Of a DNA stretch of 44,353 nucleotides, positions 33,992 to 41,621 are shown one piece after another. Below the pieces are notes generated by a model, which was not told where the DNA came from, searched no databases, and saw nothing but the letters and a program-made list of their open reading frames with translations. Source of the DNA: Sulfurivermis sp040755915 (GTDB lineage Bacteria; Pseudomonadota; Gammaproteobacteria; Thiohalomonadales; Thiohalomonadaceae); assembly GCA_040755915.1 (NCBI GenBank), contig JBFLWM010000040.1, forward strand, positions 1 to 44,353. The letters run 5' to 3'. Every line of letters begins with the position of its first letter. Position 1 is the stretch's first letter. A program made the translations under genes and the position numbers.

Positions 33992-34122
33992 AAACGCCTT
34001 AAACGCAAAGGGCCGCAAAGATTTCTTGGGCAGAATCGCTTCTGCCGCGACAGGACGCCTCAGTCACGCCGGCGAGGGCAATCCAGACTTTGCGCATTTG
34101 GCGTCCTTTGCGTTTAACGTTT
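33992..34122. repeat. Intergenic inverted repeat, TTAAACGCAAAGGGCGCAAAG family
   Basis: The left arm at 33992-34020 (cttaaacgcaaag, ccgcaaag) and the right arm at 34088-34122 (ctttgcgc, ggcgtcctttgcgtttaacg) are imperfect reverse complements around a spacer of about 67 bases. The word ACGCAAAG recurs in each arm. The element fills the gap between the convergent EVE and ilvA genes. Confidence 0.8.
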
Positions 34123-34127
34123 TCCGT

Positions 34128-35645
34128 TCAGCGCAGAAACAGGTCATACGCCGGGTTGGCGCTTTCATCCCAGTGCGGGTAGCCAATCTGGGCGAGGAAA
34201 TCCTGGAACTTGGCTTCATCGCCGGCAGGGACCTGGATACCGCACAGGATGCGGCCATAGTCCGCTCCATGGTTGCGGTAGTGGAACAGGCTGATATTCC
34301 AGTGCTGCCCCATGTGGTTGAGGAAGCGCAGCAAAGCGCCGGGGCGCTCGGGAAACTCGAAGCGCAGCAGACGTTCATCGGCCAGGCCGCCGGTATGACC
34401 ACCCACCATGTAGCGCACGTGCAGCTTGGCGATTTCGTTGTCGGTCATGTCGAGCAAGGGATAGCCCTGGCTCTTCAGCAGGGAGACCAGCTCCTCCTTG
34501 CCACGCGCACCGTCGCGCATCTCCACGCCGACGAAGATGTGCGCCTCGCGGGCATCGGCATAGCGGTAGTTGAATTCGGTGATGGCGCGCTGCCCCAGGG
34601 CCTCGCAGAACTGGCGGAAACTGCCCGGCCGCTCCGGAATGGTGACGGCAAACAGGGCCTCGCGCTGCTCGCCCAGTTCGGCGCGCTCGGCCACGTGACG
34701 CAGGCGATCGAAGTTCATGTTGGCGCCGGAGTTGATGGCCACCAGTGCCTTATCACGCAGACCCTCGCGCTGCTGATAGCGCTTCATCCCCGCCACGGCC
34801 AGGGCGCCGGCCGGCTCGACGATGGCACGGGTGTCCTCGAAGATGTCCTTGATGGCGGCGCATACCTCGTCGGTGGACACCAGGATCACCTCGTCCACGC
34901 ACTGGCGCGCGACGCGGAACGGCTCCGCCCCCGCCTGGCGCACCGCGACACCGTCGACGAAGATGCCCACCTGCTCCAGCACCACCCGCTCGCCGGCCCG
35001 GAGGGCGTCGTGCATGGAGGCGGCATCATCCGGCTCGACGCCGATCACCTTCACCTCGGGCCGCAGGTACTTGATATAGGCGGCGACACCGGCGATGAGA
35101 CCGCCGCCCCCCACCGGGACGAACACCGCGTGCAGGTCGTCGGCGGAGTACTGGCGCAGGATCTCCATTGCCACCGTGCCCTGGCCGGCGATGACATCCT
35201 CGTCGTCATAGGGATGGATAAAGGTGCGCCCCTGTTCATCCGCCAGCTGGCGGGCATGGGCATAGGCCTCATCGTAGGCATTGCCGTGCAGTTCGATGCG
35301 GGCACCGCGACGGCGTACCGCCTGCACCTTGATCTCCGGGGTGGTGCGCGGCATGACGATGAGCGCATCCAGCCCCAGCTTCTGCGCTGCCAGGGCCACA
35401 CCCTGGGCATGGTTGCCGGCGGAAGCGGCGATGACGCCGCGGGCGCGGGCCTCCGGCGTCAGCAGGGCGATCTTGTTGTAGGCGCCGCGCAGCTTGAAGG
35501 AAAACACCGGCTGCAGGTCCTCGCGCTTGAGCAACACCTTGTTGCCCAGACGGCGCGACAGGCCGGGGGCAGGCTCCAGCGGGGTCTCCCGGGCCACGTC
35601 GTAAACCCGGGCCTGCAATATCTTTTTGGCGTAATGTTCGAGCAT
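34128..35645 (-). CDS. ilvA: Threonine ammonia-lyase, biosynthetic
   Basis: This PLP enzyme makes 2-oxobutanoate from threonine, the first step of isoleucine synthesis. The start at 35645 (MLEHYAKKILQARVYDVARETPLEPAPGLS) gives 505 residues, as in E. coli. The PLP Lys is K51 in VFSFKLRGAYNK; the phosphate loop is VPVGGGGLIAG. The C-terminus holds two ACT-like regulatory domains (AVTIPERPGSFRQFCEALG and FEFPERPGALLRFLNHMG), so feedback control by isoleucine is expected. It is divergent from rpiA, with 133 bases between starts. Confidence 0.97.
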   Translation of the reverse strand: MLEHYAKKILQARVYDVARETPLEPAPGLSRRLGNKVLLKREDLQPVFSFKLRGAYNKIALLTPEARARGVIAASAGNHAQGVALAAQKLGLDALIVMPRTTPEIKVQAVRRRGARIELHGNAYDEAYAHARQLADEQGRTFIHPYDDEDVIAGQGTVAMEILRQYSADDLHAVFVPVGGGGLIAGVAAYIKYLRPEVKVIGVEPDDAASMHDALRAGERVVLEQVGIFVDGVAVRQAGAEPFRVARQCVDEVILVSTDEVCAAIKDIFEDTRAIVEPAGALAVAGMKRYQQREGLRDKALVAINSGANMNFDRLRHVAERAELGEQREALFAVTIPERPGSFRQFCEALGQRAITEFNYRYADAREAHIFVGVEMRDGARGKEELVSLLKSQGYPLLDMTDNEIAKLHVRYMVGGHTGGLADERLLRFEFPERPGALLRFLNHMGQHWNISLFHYRNHGADYGRILCGIQVPAGDEAKFQDFLAQIGYPHWDESANPAYDLFLR

Positions 35646-35696
35646 CCGGCTACGATACCAGTTCTGTCGCCCCGGTGTCAGTGCGCGCGCTTGGCG

Positions 35697-35702
35697 TATA
35701 AT
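35697..35702 (+). promoter_or_regulatory. Consensus -10 element for rpiA
   Basis: A perfect TATAAT lies 77 bases before the rpiA ATG in the ilvA-rpiA divergent region. The -35 is weak (GGTGTC at 17 bases). Confidence 0.55.
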
Positions 35703-35778
35703 CGGGCACTTTCTCAAGACACGACCGTTTGCAGCGGCAATTACAAGACAACAATTCAGGGCACATCGGAGAGCACCC

Positions 35779-36432
35779 ATGACACAAGACGAAATGAAAA
35801 AGGCCGTTGCCAGGGCCGCCCTGGAGCATGTGGTGCCGGATACCATCATCGGTATCGGCACCGGCTCCACCGCCAACCACTTCATCGACTTCCTGGCGGA
35901 GATCAAGCACAAGGTGGCCGGCACCGTCGCCAGCTCGGTGGCCAGCGCCGAGCGCCTGAAGAAGCACGGCATCCCGGTGCTGGACCTGAACGAGGTGAGC
36001 GAAATCTCCGTCTACGTGGACGGCGCCGACGAAACCAACCGCCGCATGCACCTGGTCAAGGGCGGCGGCGGCGCGCTGACGCGCGAGAAGATCGTGGCGG
36101 CAGCGAGCAAGAAGTTCGTCTGCATCGTCGACGAAACCAAGGTGGTGGACGTGCTGGGCAAGTTCCCGCTGCCGGTGGAAGTCATTCCCATGGCACGCAG
36201 CTATGTCGCCCGCGAGCTGGTACGCCTGGGCGGCAGCCCGGTCTACCGTGACGGCTTCGTCACCGACAACGGCAACGTCATCCTCGACGTACACGGCCTG
36301 CAGATCCAGGAACCCACCGAGCTGGAGGCACGCCTCAACAATATCGTCGGCGTGGTCACCAACGGCCTGTTCGCCCTGCGCCCGGCCGACGTAGTGCTGA
36401 TCGGTACTCCGGGTGGGGTCAAGGCGCTGTAA
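35779..36432 (+). CDS. rpiA: Ribose-5-phosphate isomerase A
   Basis: RpiA interconverts ribose 5-phosphate and ribulose 5-phosphate. In an autotroph it feeds phosphoribulokinase. The 217-residue product has GIGTGSTANHFIDFL (phosphate loop), VYVDGADETN (catalytic Asp) and LVKGGGGALTREKIVA (catalytic Glu and Lys), with the C-terminal NIVGVVTNGLFALRPADVVLIG. GGAGAG lies about 8 bases before the ATG. It is followed by a clear terminator and so forms a single-gene unit. Confidence 0.97.
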   Translation: MTQDEMKKAVARAALEHVVPDTIIGIGTGSTANHFIDFLAEIKHKVAGTVASSVASAERLKKHGIPVLDLNEVSEISVYVDGADETNRRMHLVKGGGGALTREKIVAAASKKFVCIVDETKVVDVLGKFPLPVEVIPMARSYVARELVRLGGSPVYRDGFVTDNGNVILDVHGLQIQEPTELEARLNNIVGVVTNGLFALRPADVVLIGTPGGVKAL

Positions 36433-36443
36433 CAAAATCCATT

Positions 36444-36488
36444 TGCCGCCGGCGGCTACAGCAATGTAACCGCCGGCGGCAGGTTTTT
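36444..36488 (+). terminator. Intrinsic terminator after rpiA
   Basis: A stem of about 11 GC-rich bases (gccgccggcgg / ccgccggcggc) with a 15-base loop is followed by AGGTTTTTG. It separates rpiA from the motility genes. Confidence 0.85.
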
Positions 36489-36570
36489 GTCACGCCCTGG
36501 CAATGCGCGCTTTTCCCGTTACGACCTCAGGCGCTAAACTCCACGGCATAACGGCGGCAAGGGAACGGGC

Positions 36571-37374
36571 GTGGACATAGCAACCCTGTTGGGACTCATC
36601 GGCGGCATCACTGTCATCTTCGCCGCCATCATCACCGGCTCCGATCTGGCCATCTTCATCAACCTGCCCGGCCTGATGATCGTCATCGGCGGCACCATTG
36701 CCGCCACCCTGATCAAGTTTCCGCTCACCCACTGCCTCAGCGCGGTGCGGGTGGCATTCAAGGCGTTCCGCGACGAAATCGACAACCCCATCGATCTGAT
36801 CCGCCAGGCCAACGACCTGGCGGCAGTGACACGCAAGAGCGGCATCCTGGCACTGGACGGCCATCCCATAGACAACGAATTTCTCGCCCGCGGCATCCAG
36901 CTGGCGGTGGACGGCCTGCCGCCGGAATTCGTGCGCAGGACATTGCGCGAGGACATGGAGCAGTCCATGGAACGGCACGAAATCGGCCAGCGCATCTTCC
37001 GCGCCATCGGCGAATCGGCCCCGGCCTTCGGCATGATCGGCACCCTGGTCGGCCTGGTACAGATGCTGGCCAATCTGCAGGATCCGTCCAGCATCGGCCC
37101 GGCGATGGCGGTGGCCCTGCTCACCACCCTGTACGGCGCCCTCATCGCCAACCTCATCGCCCTGCCCATCGCCGACAAGCTGGAGCTGCGCGGCCTGCAG
37201 GAGCGTGTCAACAAACTGTTGATGATCGAAAGCATGAGCGCCATCCAGCAGGGGCAGAATCCGCGCCTGATGGACGAGGTGCTCGAGGCCTATCTGCCGC
37301 ATCAGCAACGGGAAAAGCTCGCCGCCCTGCTGGCCGGCCACGGCCAGGAGACGGACGGCGCACCGCCGTCGTGA
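36571..37374 (+). CDS. motA: MotA/PomA-type flagellar stator subunit
   Basis: This stator ring protein of the flagellar motor has 267 residues and starts at a GTG at 36571. It has four membrane helices: two near the N-terminus (ATLLGLIGGITVIFAAII and LPGLMIVIGGTIAATLI) and two after the cytoplasmic loop (APAFGMIGTLVGLVQML and AVALLTTLYGALIANLIALP). The AFGMIGTLVGLVQML and GPAMAVALLTTLYGA blocks, and the C-terminal IQQGQNPRLMDEVLEAYL, look more like PomA than E. coli MotA. The charged cytoplasmic loop (REDMEQSMERHEIGQRIF) contacts FliG. No other flagellar genes are present here; motB follows after 7 bases. Confidence 0.93.
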   Translation: MDIATLLGLIGGITVIFAAIITGSDLAIFINLPGLMIVIGGTIAATLIKFPLTHCLSAVRVAFKAFRDEIDNPIDLIRQANDLAAVTRKSGILALDGHPIDNEFLARGIQLAVDGLPPEFVRRTLREDMEQSMERHEIGQRIFRAIGESAPAFGMIGTLVGLVQMLANLQDPSSIGPAMAVALLTTLYGALIANLIALPIADKLELRGLQERVNKLLMIESMSAIQQGQNPRLMDEVLEAYLPHQQREKLAALLAGHGQETDGAPPS

Positions 37375-37381
37375 ATTGGCC

Positions 37382-38134
37382 ATGGCAGCCAAACAGAGCC
37401 GTGGCGGCGCCCCTTCCTGGATGGTCACCTTTGCAGACCTGATGGCCCTGCTCACCACCTTTTTCGTGCTGCTGCTTTCGGTGTCGGAAATCGATGCCCA
37501 GCGCTATCGCCAGATCGCCGGCTCGCTGGAGCGCGCCTTCGGCATCCAGTGGCTGGAGCAGCGCAGCGAGTCACCGGGACACGAGGTTCTGCTGGAAGGC
37601 AAGCCGCAGGGAGTGGTGGAGCTGCCGACCCAGACCCCTCCGGCGCCCGCCGGGGAAGAGGTGGCCGAACCGCAGGAAGACGGCAATCTGCAGCGTTTCC
37701 GTGACGGACTGCTGGACGCGCTGCGCAACGAACTGCTGGAGGTCAGCCGCAATGCGGAAGGGGAGCTGCTGATCAGTTTCCGCCACGAGGCTGCCTTCGA
37801 ATCGGGCAGCGACGTGCTGCTGCCGGATTTTTATCCGGTCATCGACCGTATCAGCAGGCTCATCGCCACCACCCGGGGTACGGTGATCGTCGCCGGACAT
37901 ACCGATGACCGGCCGATCAGCACGGCACGCTTCCGCTCCAACTGGGACTTGTCCACCGCCCGCGCCGTGTCGGTGGTGCACCGCCTGCTGGAAATGCAAA
38001 CCGTGGAGGCCGAGCGCCTCATCGCCGAAGGCTTCGGCGAGACACGCCCGCTGCTGCCCAATGACAGCGAGGCCAACCGTGCGCGCAATCGCCGTGTGGA
38101 AATACGCATCAAGGATCGGAGTGAAACGCCATGA
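37382..38134 (+). CDS. motB: MotB/PomB-type stator protein with OmpA peptidoglycan-binding domain
   Basis: This stator partner anchors the complex to peptidoglycan. The 250-residue product (ATG 37382; a TTG 6 bases upstream is also in frame) has an N-terminal plug/TM region WMVTFADLMALLTTFFVLLLS, with the essential ion-binding Asp19. A Pro/Glu-rich linker (about 75-105) and a C-terminal OmpA-like domain follow (VIVAGHTDDRPI, NWDLSTARAVSVVHRL, NDSEANRARNRRVEIRI). The helix sequence is PomB-like, hinting at a sodium-coupled motor, but ion choice cannot be fixed from sequence alone. The stop overlaps the next start as ATGA. Confidence 0.93.
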   Translation: MAAKQSRGGAPSWMVTFADLMALLTTFFVLLLSVSEIDAQRYRQIAGSLERAFGIQWLEQRSESPGHEVLLEGKPQGVVELPTQTPPAPAGEEVAEPQEDGNLQRFRDGLLDALRNELLEVSRNAEGELLISFRHEAAFESGSDVLLPDFYPVIDRISRLIATTRGTVIVAGHTDDRPISTARFRSNWDLSTARAVSVVHRLLEMQTVEAERLIAEGFGETRPLLPNDSEANRARNRRVEIRIKDRSETP

Positions 38135-38739
38135 GTACACCCATGCCCGGGCGCGGAGAGGAACGCCGCCGCTTTTTTCGCATCGACGACGAGGTCTATC
38201 TGGAATACCGCCTGTTGCCGGAGGAGGACTACCAGCAGCGCCTGCAACAACCGGCCGGCTCACGCCAGGACACCTCGGCACTGGCCCTGCAACTGCACGG
38301 CCTCACCAGCCAGTCGAGCAGCATCCTGGCGCAAATCCGCAAGCGCGATCCGGAGGTGGGGCAGTACCTGGCGATCATCGACCGCAAGGTCGAACTGCTC
38401 AGCCGCGCCCTGCTCGGCAGTCAGCTCGGCCACATCAGCGGCCCCAACCACAAGGTCAACCTGAGCGGCAACGGCATCGCCTTTTTCAGTGCCGAACCGC
38501 TGGATGGCGACAGCAAACTGGAACTGCGCCTGATGCTGTTTCCCGGCCACACCGTAGTCAACACCCTGGGCCGGGTGGTGCACTGCAATGCGGTGCCGGG
38601 CGGCGCACCGCAGCCCTACCGTATCGGCGTGGAGTTCACCCACCTGGCAGAGATGGCCCGTGATGCCCTGGTACGGCATACGCTGGAATTGCAGTCGGCG
38701 CGCCTGCGCCAGAAGAAGGAAAAGGGACTGACGGAATAA
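38131..38739 (+). CDS. PilZ-domain protein, putative c-di-GMP effector of the stator
   Basis: The 202-residue product has the two PilZ nucleotide-binding motifs widely separated. RRRFFR (RxxxR, R13-R17) is near the N-terminus, and NLSGNG (110-115, the D/NxSxxG motif) comes after a helical insert of about 90 residues. The domain ends GRVVHCNAVPGGAPQPYRIGVEFTHL. The insert between the motifs is unusual compared with compact PilZ domains, in which they lie about 20-30 residues apart. The ATG overlaps the motB stop, so it is translationally coupled to the stator genes. A role as a motor brake or stator regulator answering c-di-GMP is a reasonable inference. Confidence 0.88.
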   Translation: MSTPMPGRGEERRRFFRIDDEVYLEYRLLPEEDYQQRLQQPAGSRQDTSALALQLHGLTSQSSSILAQIRKRDPEVGQYLAIIDRKVELLSRALLGSQLGHISGPNHKVNLSGNGIAFFSAEPLDGDSKLELRLMLFPGHTVVNTLGRVVHCNAVPGGAPQPYRIGVEFTHLAEMARDALVRHTLELQSARLRQKKEKGLTE

Positions 38740-38744
38740 ACACC

Positions 38745-38766
38745 GAGCCCGGCAACGCCGGGCTCC
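38745..38766. terminator. Hairpin between the PilZ gene and ppa
   Basis: The perfect 9-base stem gagcccggc / gccgggctc with an AAC loop lies between convergent genes. The T-run is weak (CCTTCA), so its efficiency as a terminator is uncertain. Confidence 0.7.
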
Positions 38767-38795
38767 TTCAGATTGCTCTCTACTGCGAACAGCTG

Positions 38796-39344
38796 TCAGA
38801 AATTCGGCTTGACCGGCGCATCCTTGTACATCTGCACGCTGGCCAGGATCTCGGCCTTGGCCTCCTCGACGCCGGCCCAGCCCTGCACGCGCACCCACTT
38901 GCCTTCATCCAGATCCTTGTAGTGCTCGAAGAAATGGGCGATCTGTTCCAGCAGCGCCGGCGACACGTCACCGATATCCTTCACCTGACGGAAGATGCGG
39001 CACAGCTTGTCGATGGGCACGGCCAGCACCTTGGCATCGTCGCCGGACTCGTCGGTCATCTTCAGCACCCCCACCGGACGGCAGCGGATCACCGAGCCGG
39101 GAATCAGCGGCACCGGGGTCACCACCAGCACGTCCACCGGGTCGCCGTCATTGGACAGGGTATGCGGCACATAACCGTAGTTGCAGGGGTAGTGCATGGC
39201 GGTGTTCATGAAGCGGTCCACGAACATGGCACCGGTCTCCTTGTCCACCTCGTACTTCACCGGGTCGGAATGGGCCGGGATCTCGATGATGACGTTGATG
39301 TCGTTGGGAACGTCCTTGCCGGACGTCACGCGGTCCAGATTCAT
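38796..39344 (-). CDS. ppa: Soluble inorganic pyrophosphatase (family I)
   Basis: This cytosolic hexameric enzyme hydrolyses PPi. The 182-residue product has the family I active-site pattern: IEIPAHSDPVKYEVDKETG, YPCNYGYVPHTLSNDGDPVDVLVVTP (the DGDPVDVLV signature with metal-binding Asp residues) and KVLAVPIDKLCRIF. It lies downstream of the membrane pyrophosphatase gene, separated by a terminator and its own candidate promoter. Having a soluble pyrophosphatase next to PPi-using enzymes means PPi supply must be balanced, which makes independent regulation likely. Confidence 0.97.
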   Translation of the reverse strand: MNLDRVTSGKDVPNDINVIIEIPAHSDPVKYEVDKETGAMFVDRFMNTAMHYPCNYGYVPHTLSNDGDPVDVLVVTPVPLIPGSVIRCRPVGVLKMTDESGDDAKVLAVPIDKLCRIFRQVKDIGDVSPALLEQIAHFFEHYKDLDEGKWVRVQGWAGVEEAKAEILASVQMYKDAPVKPNF

Positions 39345-39369
39345 GGGGAAAACCTCGTGCGGAATGACA

Positions 39370-39402
39370 AAAAGAAAAGGCCGGCATTATATACCGGCCT
39401 TA
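39370..39402 (-). terminator. Intrinsic terminator after hppA
   Basis: On the minus strand the stem aaggccgg / ccggcctt with a 9-base loop (tatataatg) is followed by TTCTTTTTG. It lies between hppA and ppa. The loop itself contains a perfect TATAAT (see the next entry). Confidence 0.8.
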
Positions 39403-39414
39403 TCTGTGTATAAA
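39386..39414 (-). promoter_or_regulatory. Candidate ppa promoter overlapping the hppA terminator
   Basis: On the minus strand TTTATA (39414-39409) and TATAAT (39391-39386) are exactly 17 bases apart. The -10 sits in the loop of the hppA terminator hairpin. Start of transcription would be about 35 bases before the ppa ATG. The arrangement would let ppa be expressed separately from hppA. Confidence 0.5.
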
Positions 39415-39428
39415 AGGTACAGGGTGCT

Positions 39429-39475
39429 GAGGCCGGGGGTGGAGCGGGCACAGCCCACTCCATTCCCGCGGCCTC
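39429..39475. repeat. GC-rich inverted repeat after hppA
   Basis: The arms gaggccgggggtggagcggg and its imperfect reverse complement (cccactccattcccgcggcctc) form a hairpin right after the hppA stop on the minus strand. It lacks a T-run and may stabilise the hppA transcript end. Confidence 0.6.
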
Positions 39476-39481
39476 CGCACC

Positions 39482-41515
39482 TTACAGCAGCGGCACGATG
39501 AGCAGCGCCACGATGTTGATGATCTTGATCAGCGGGTTCACTGCCGGGCCGGCGGTGTCCTTGTAGGGGTCGCCGACGGTATCACCGGTGACCGCCGCCT
39601 TGTGGGCCTCGGAACCCTTGCCGCCGAAGTTGCCTTCCTCGATGTACTTCTTGGCGTTGTCCCACGCGCCACCACCGGTGGTCATGGAGATGGCCACGAA
39701 GATGCCGGTGATGATGGTACCCACCAGCACGCCGCCGAGGGCCTGGGCACCCAGCAGCAGGCCCACCAGCACCGGAACGGCGACCGGCAGCAGCGACGGG
39801 ATGATCATCTCCTTGATGGCGGCCTTGGTCAGCATGTCGACGCAGGTGCCGTATTCCGGCTTGGCCTTGCCTTCCATGATGCCCGGGATGTCCTTGAACT
39901 GACGGCGCACCTCCACCACGATGGAACCGGCGGCGCGGCCGACGGCCTCCATGCCCATGGCACCGAACAGGTAGGGCACCATGCCGCCGATGAACAGGCC
40001 GATGATGACCATGTGGTTGGACAGGTCGAAGCTCAGCACGGCATTGCCGGCACCGGTCAGGGCGTGGGTGTAGTCGGCGAACAGCACCAGCGCGGCCAGA
40101 CCGGCGGAGCCGATGGCATAGCCCTTGGTCACGGCCTTGGTGGTGTTACCCACCGCATCCAGCGGGTCGGTGATGTTGCGGATCGCCTCCGGCAGCTCGG
40201 CCATCTCGGCGATGCCGCCGGCGTTGTCGGTCACCGGACCGTAGGCATCCAGCGCCACGATGATGCCGGCCATGGACAGCATGGAGGTGGCGGCGATGGC
40301 GATGCCGTACAGGCCACCCAGCGCGTAGGCGGCACCGATGGCGGCGCACACGGCCAGCACCGGGGCGGCGGTGGACTTCATCGACACGCCGAGGCCGGCG
40401 ATGACGTTGGTGCCGTGGCCGGTGGTGGAGGCCTGGGCGATGTGACGCACCGGGCTGAACTCGGTGGCGGTGTAGTACTCGGTGATCCACACCATCGCCG
40501 CGGTCAGGGCCAGGCCGATCAGGGACGCCAGATACAGGTTCATGGACGACACCATCGTGTCACCGATCTGCACACCCTCGCCCAGGATCATGGTGGTCAC
40601 CGGGTAGAAGGCGATGACGGCCAGCACGCCGGAGACGATCAGGCCGCGATACAGCGCGTTCATGATCTTGCCGCCGTCACGGGCCTTGACGAAGAAGGTG
40701 CCGACGATGGAGGCGATGATCGAGACGCCGCCCAGCACCAGCGGATAGATCACCGCCTCGGGGGAACCGGTGATCATCAGGCCGCCCAGCACCATGGTGG
40801 CGATGATGGTCACGGCGTAGGTCTCGAACAGGTCGGCGGCCATGCCGGCGCAGTCGCCCACGTTGTCGCCCACGTTGTCGGCGATGACCGCCGGGTTGCG
40901 CGGGTCATCCTCGGGAATGCCGGCCTCGACCTTGCCCACCAGGTCGGCACCGACGTCGGCGCCCTTGGTGAAGATGCCGCCGCCGAGACGGGCGAAGATG
41001 GAGATCAGCGAGCTGCCGAAGGCCAGGCCGACCAGGGCGTGGGTGGCTTCGGAGGAGCTGGCGCCCATGGCAGTGAGCACGGCAAAGTAGCCGGCCACGC
41101 CGAGCAGGCCCAGACCGACCACCAGCAGACCGGTGATGGCGCCGCCCTTGAACGCCACATTGAGCGCGGCATTCAGGCCTTCGCTGGCGGCCTGCGCGGT
41201 GCGTACGTTGGCACGCACCGACACATTCATGCCGATATAGCCGGTGACACCGGACAGCACCGCACCGAGGGCGAAGCCGACGGCCGTCTGCCAGCCCAGC
41301 GCCACGAAGATGACCACGAACAACACCACGCCGACGATGCTGATGGTGGTGTACTGGCGGTTCAGATACGCCTGCGCACCCTCCTGCACCGCCGCGGCGA
41401 TCTCCCGCATGCGGTCATTGCCGGTGGGCTTGCCCAGTATCCACTTGATGGACACCGCGCCATATACCAGTGCCGCGACGGCACAGGCCAACGCAAACCA
41501 CAATCCACTACTCAT
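39482..41515 (-). CDS. hppA: K+-independent H+-translocating membrane pyrophosphatase
   Basis: This integral membrane pump couples PPi hydrolysis or synthesis to proton movement. The start at 41515 follows AGGAGG and gives 677 residues with about 16 membrane helices. The active-site signature is GADVGADLVGKVEAGIPEDDPRNPAVIADNVGDNVGD, split across helices 5-6, with a second acidic site near the C-terminus (TGDTVGDPYKDTAGPAVN). The GNTTKAVTKG motif has Lys at 460 and Thr at 463, the residues that mark the K+-independent subclass. It is downstream of pfp on the same strand, a pairing known from methanotrophs and sulfur oxidisers. Confidence 0.97.
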   Translation of the reverse strand: MSSGLWFALACAVAALVYGAVSIKWILGKPTGNDRMREIAAAVQEGAQAYLNRQYTTISIVGVVLFVVIFVALGWQTAVGFALGAVLSGVTGYIGMNVSVRANVRTAQAASEGLNAALNVAFKGGAITGLLVVGLGLLGVAGYFAVLTAMGASSSEATHALVGLAFGSSLISIFARLGGGIFTKGADVGADLVGKVEAGIPEDDPRNPAVIADNVGDNVGDCAGMAADLFETYAVTIIATMVLGGLMITGSPEAVIYPLVLGGVSIIASIVGTFFVKARDGGKIMNALYRGLIVSGVLAVIAFYPVTTMILGEGVQIGDTMVSSMNLYLASLIGLALTAAMVWITEYYTATEFSPVRHIAQASTTGHGTNVIAGLGVSMKSTAAPVLAVCAAIGAAYALGGLYGIAIAATSMLSMAGIIVALDAYGPVTDNAGGIAEMAELPEAIRNITDPLDAVGNTTKAVTKGYAIGSAGLAALVLFADYTHALTGAGNAVLSFDLSNHMVIIGLFIGGMVPYLFGAMGMEAVGRAAGSIVVEVRRQFKDIPGIMEGKAKPEYGTCVDMLTKAAIKEMIIPSLLPVAVPVLVGLLLGAQALGGVLVGTIITGIFVAISMTTGGGAWDNAKKYIEEGNFGGKGSEAHKAAVTGDTVGDPYKDTAGPAVNPLIKIINIVALLIVPLL

Positions 41516-41589
41516 GCTCGCTTCCTCCTGTTTTGGTGCATTTGTTTTTGAACAGAAACTGATTAAACGCAATTACGCCCCATAAAGCA

Positions 41590-41616
41590 CAAAGGGGAGC
41601 TTGCGCTCCCCTTTGT
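41590..41616 (-). terminator. Hairpin between pfp and hppA
   Basis: A perfect 11-base stem (caaaggggagc / gctcccctttg) with a 4-base loop lies 6 bases after the pfp stop. On the minus strand the stem is followed by TGCTTTATGG, so termination may be partial and allow some read-through to hppA. Confidence 0.75.
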
Positions 41617-41621
41617 CACCA

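Noticed and set aside
34026..36251. 741-codon plus-strand frame crossing ilvA and into rpiA
   Set aside because: It crosses a divergent promoter region and overlaps rpiA out of frame; composition is unlike any family.
36535..36556. Sigma-28 flagellar promoter before motA (TAAA ... GCATAA)
   Set aside because: The spacing between half-sites is too short for the sigma-28 consensus, and the -35 and -10 matches are partial.
39602..41551. 649-codon plus-strand frame opposite hppA
   Set aside because: The product is mostly Gly/His/Gln/Asp repeats mirroring hydrophobic codons of the pump; there is no start signal and no family.
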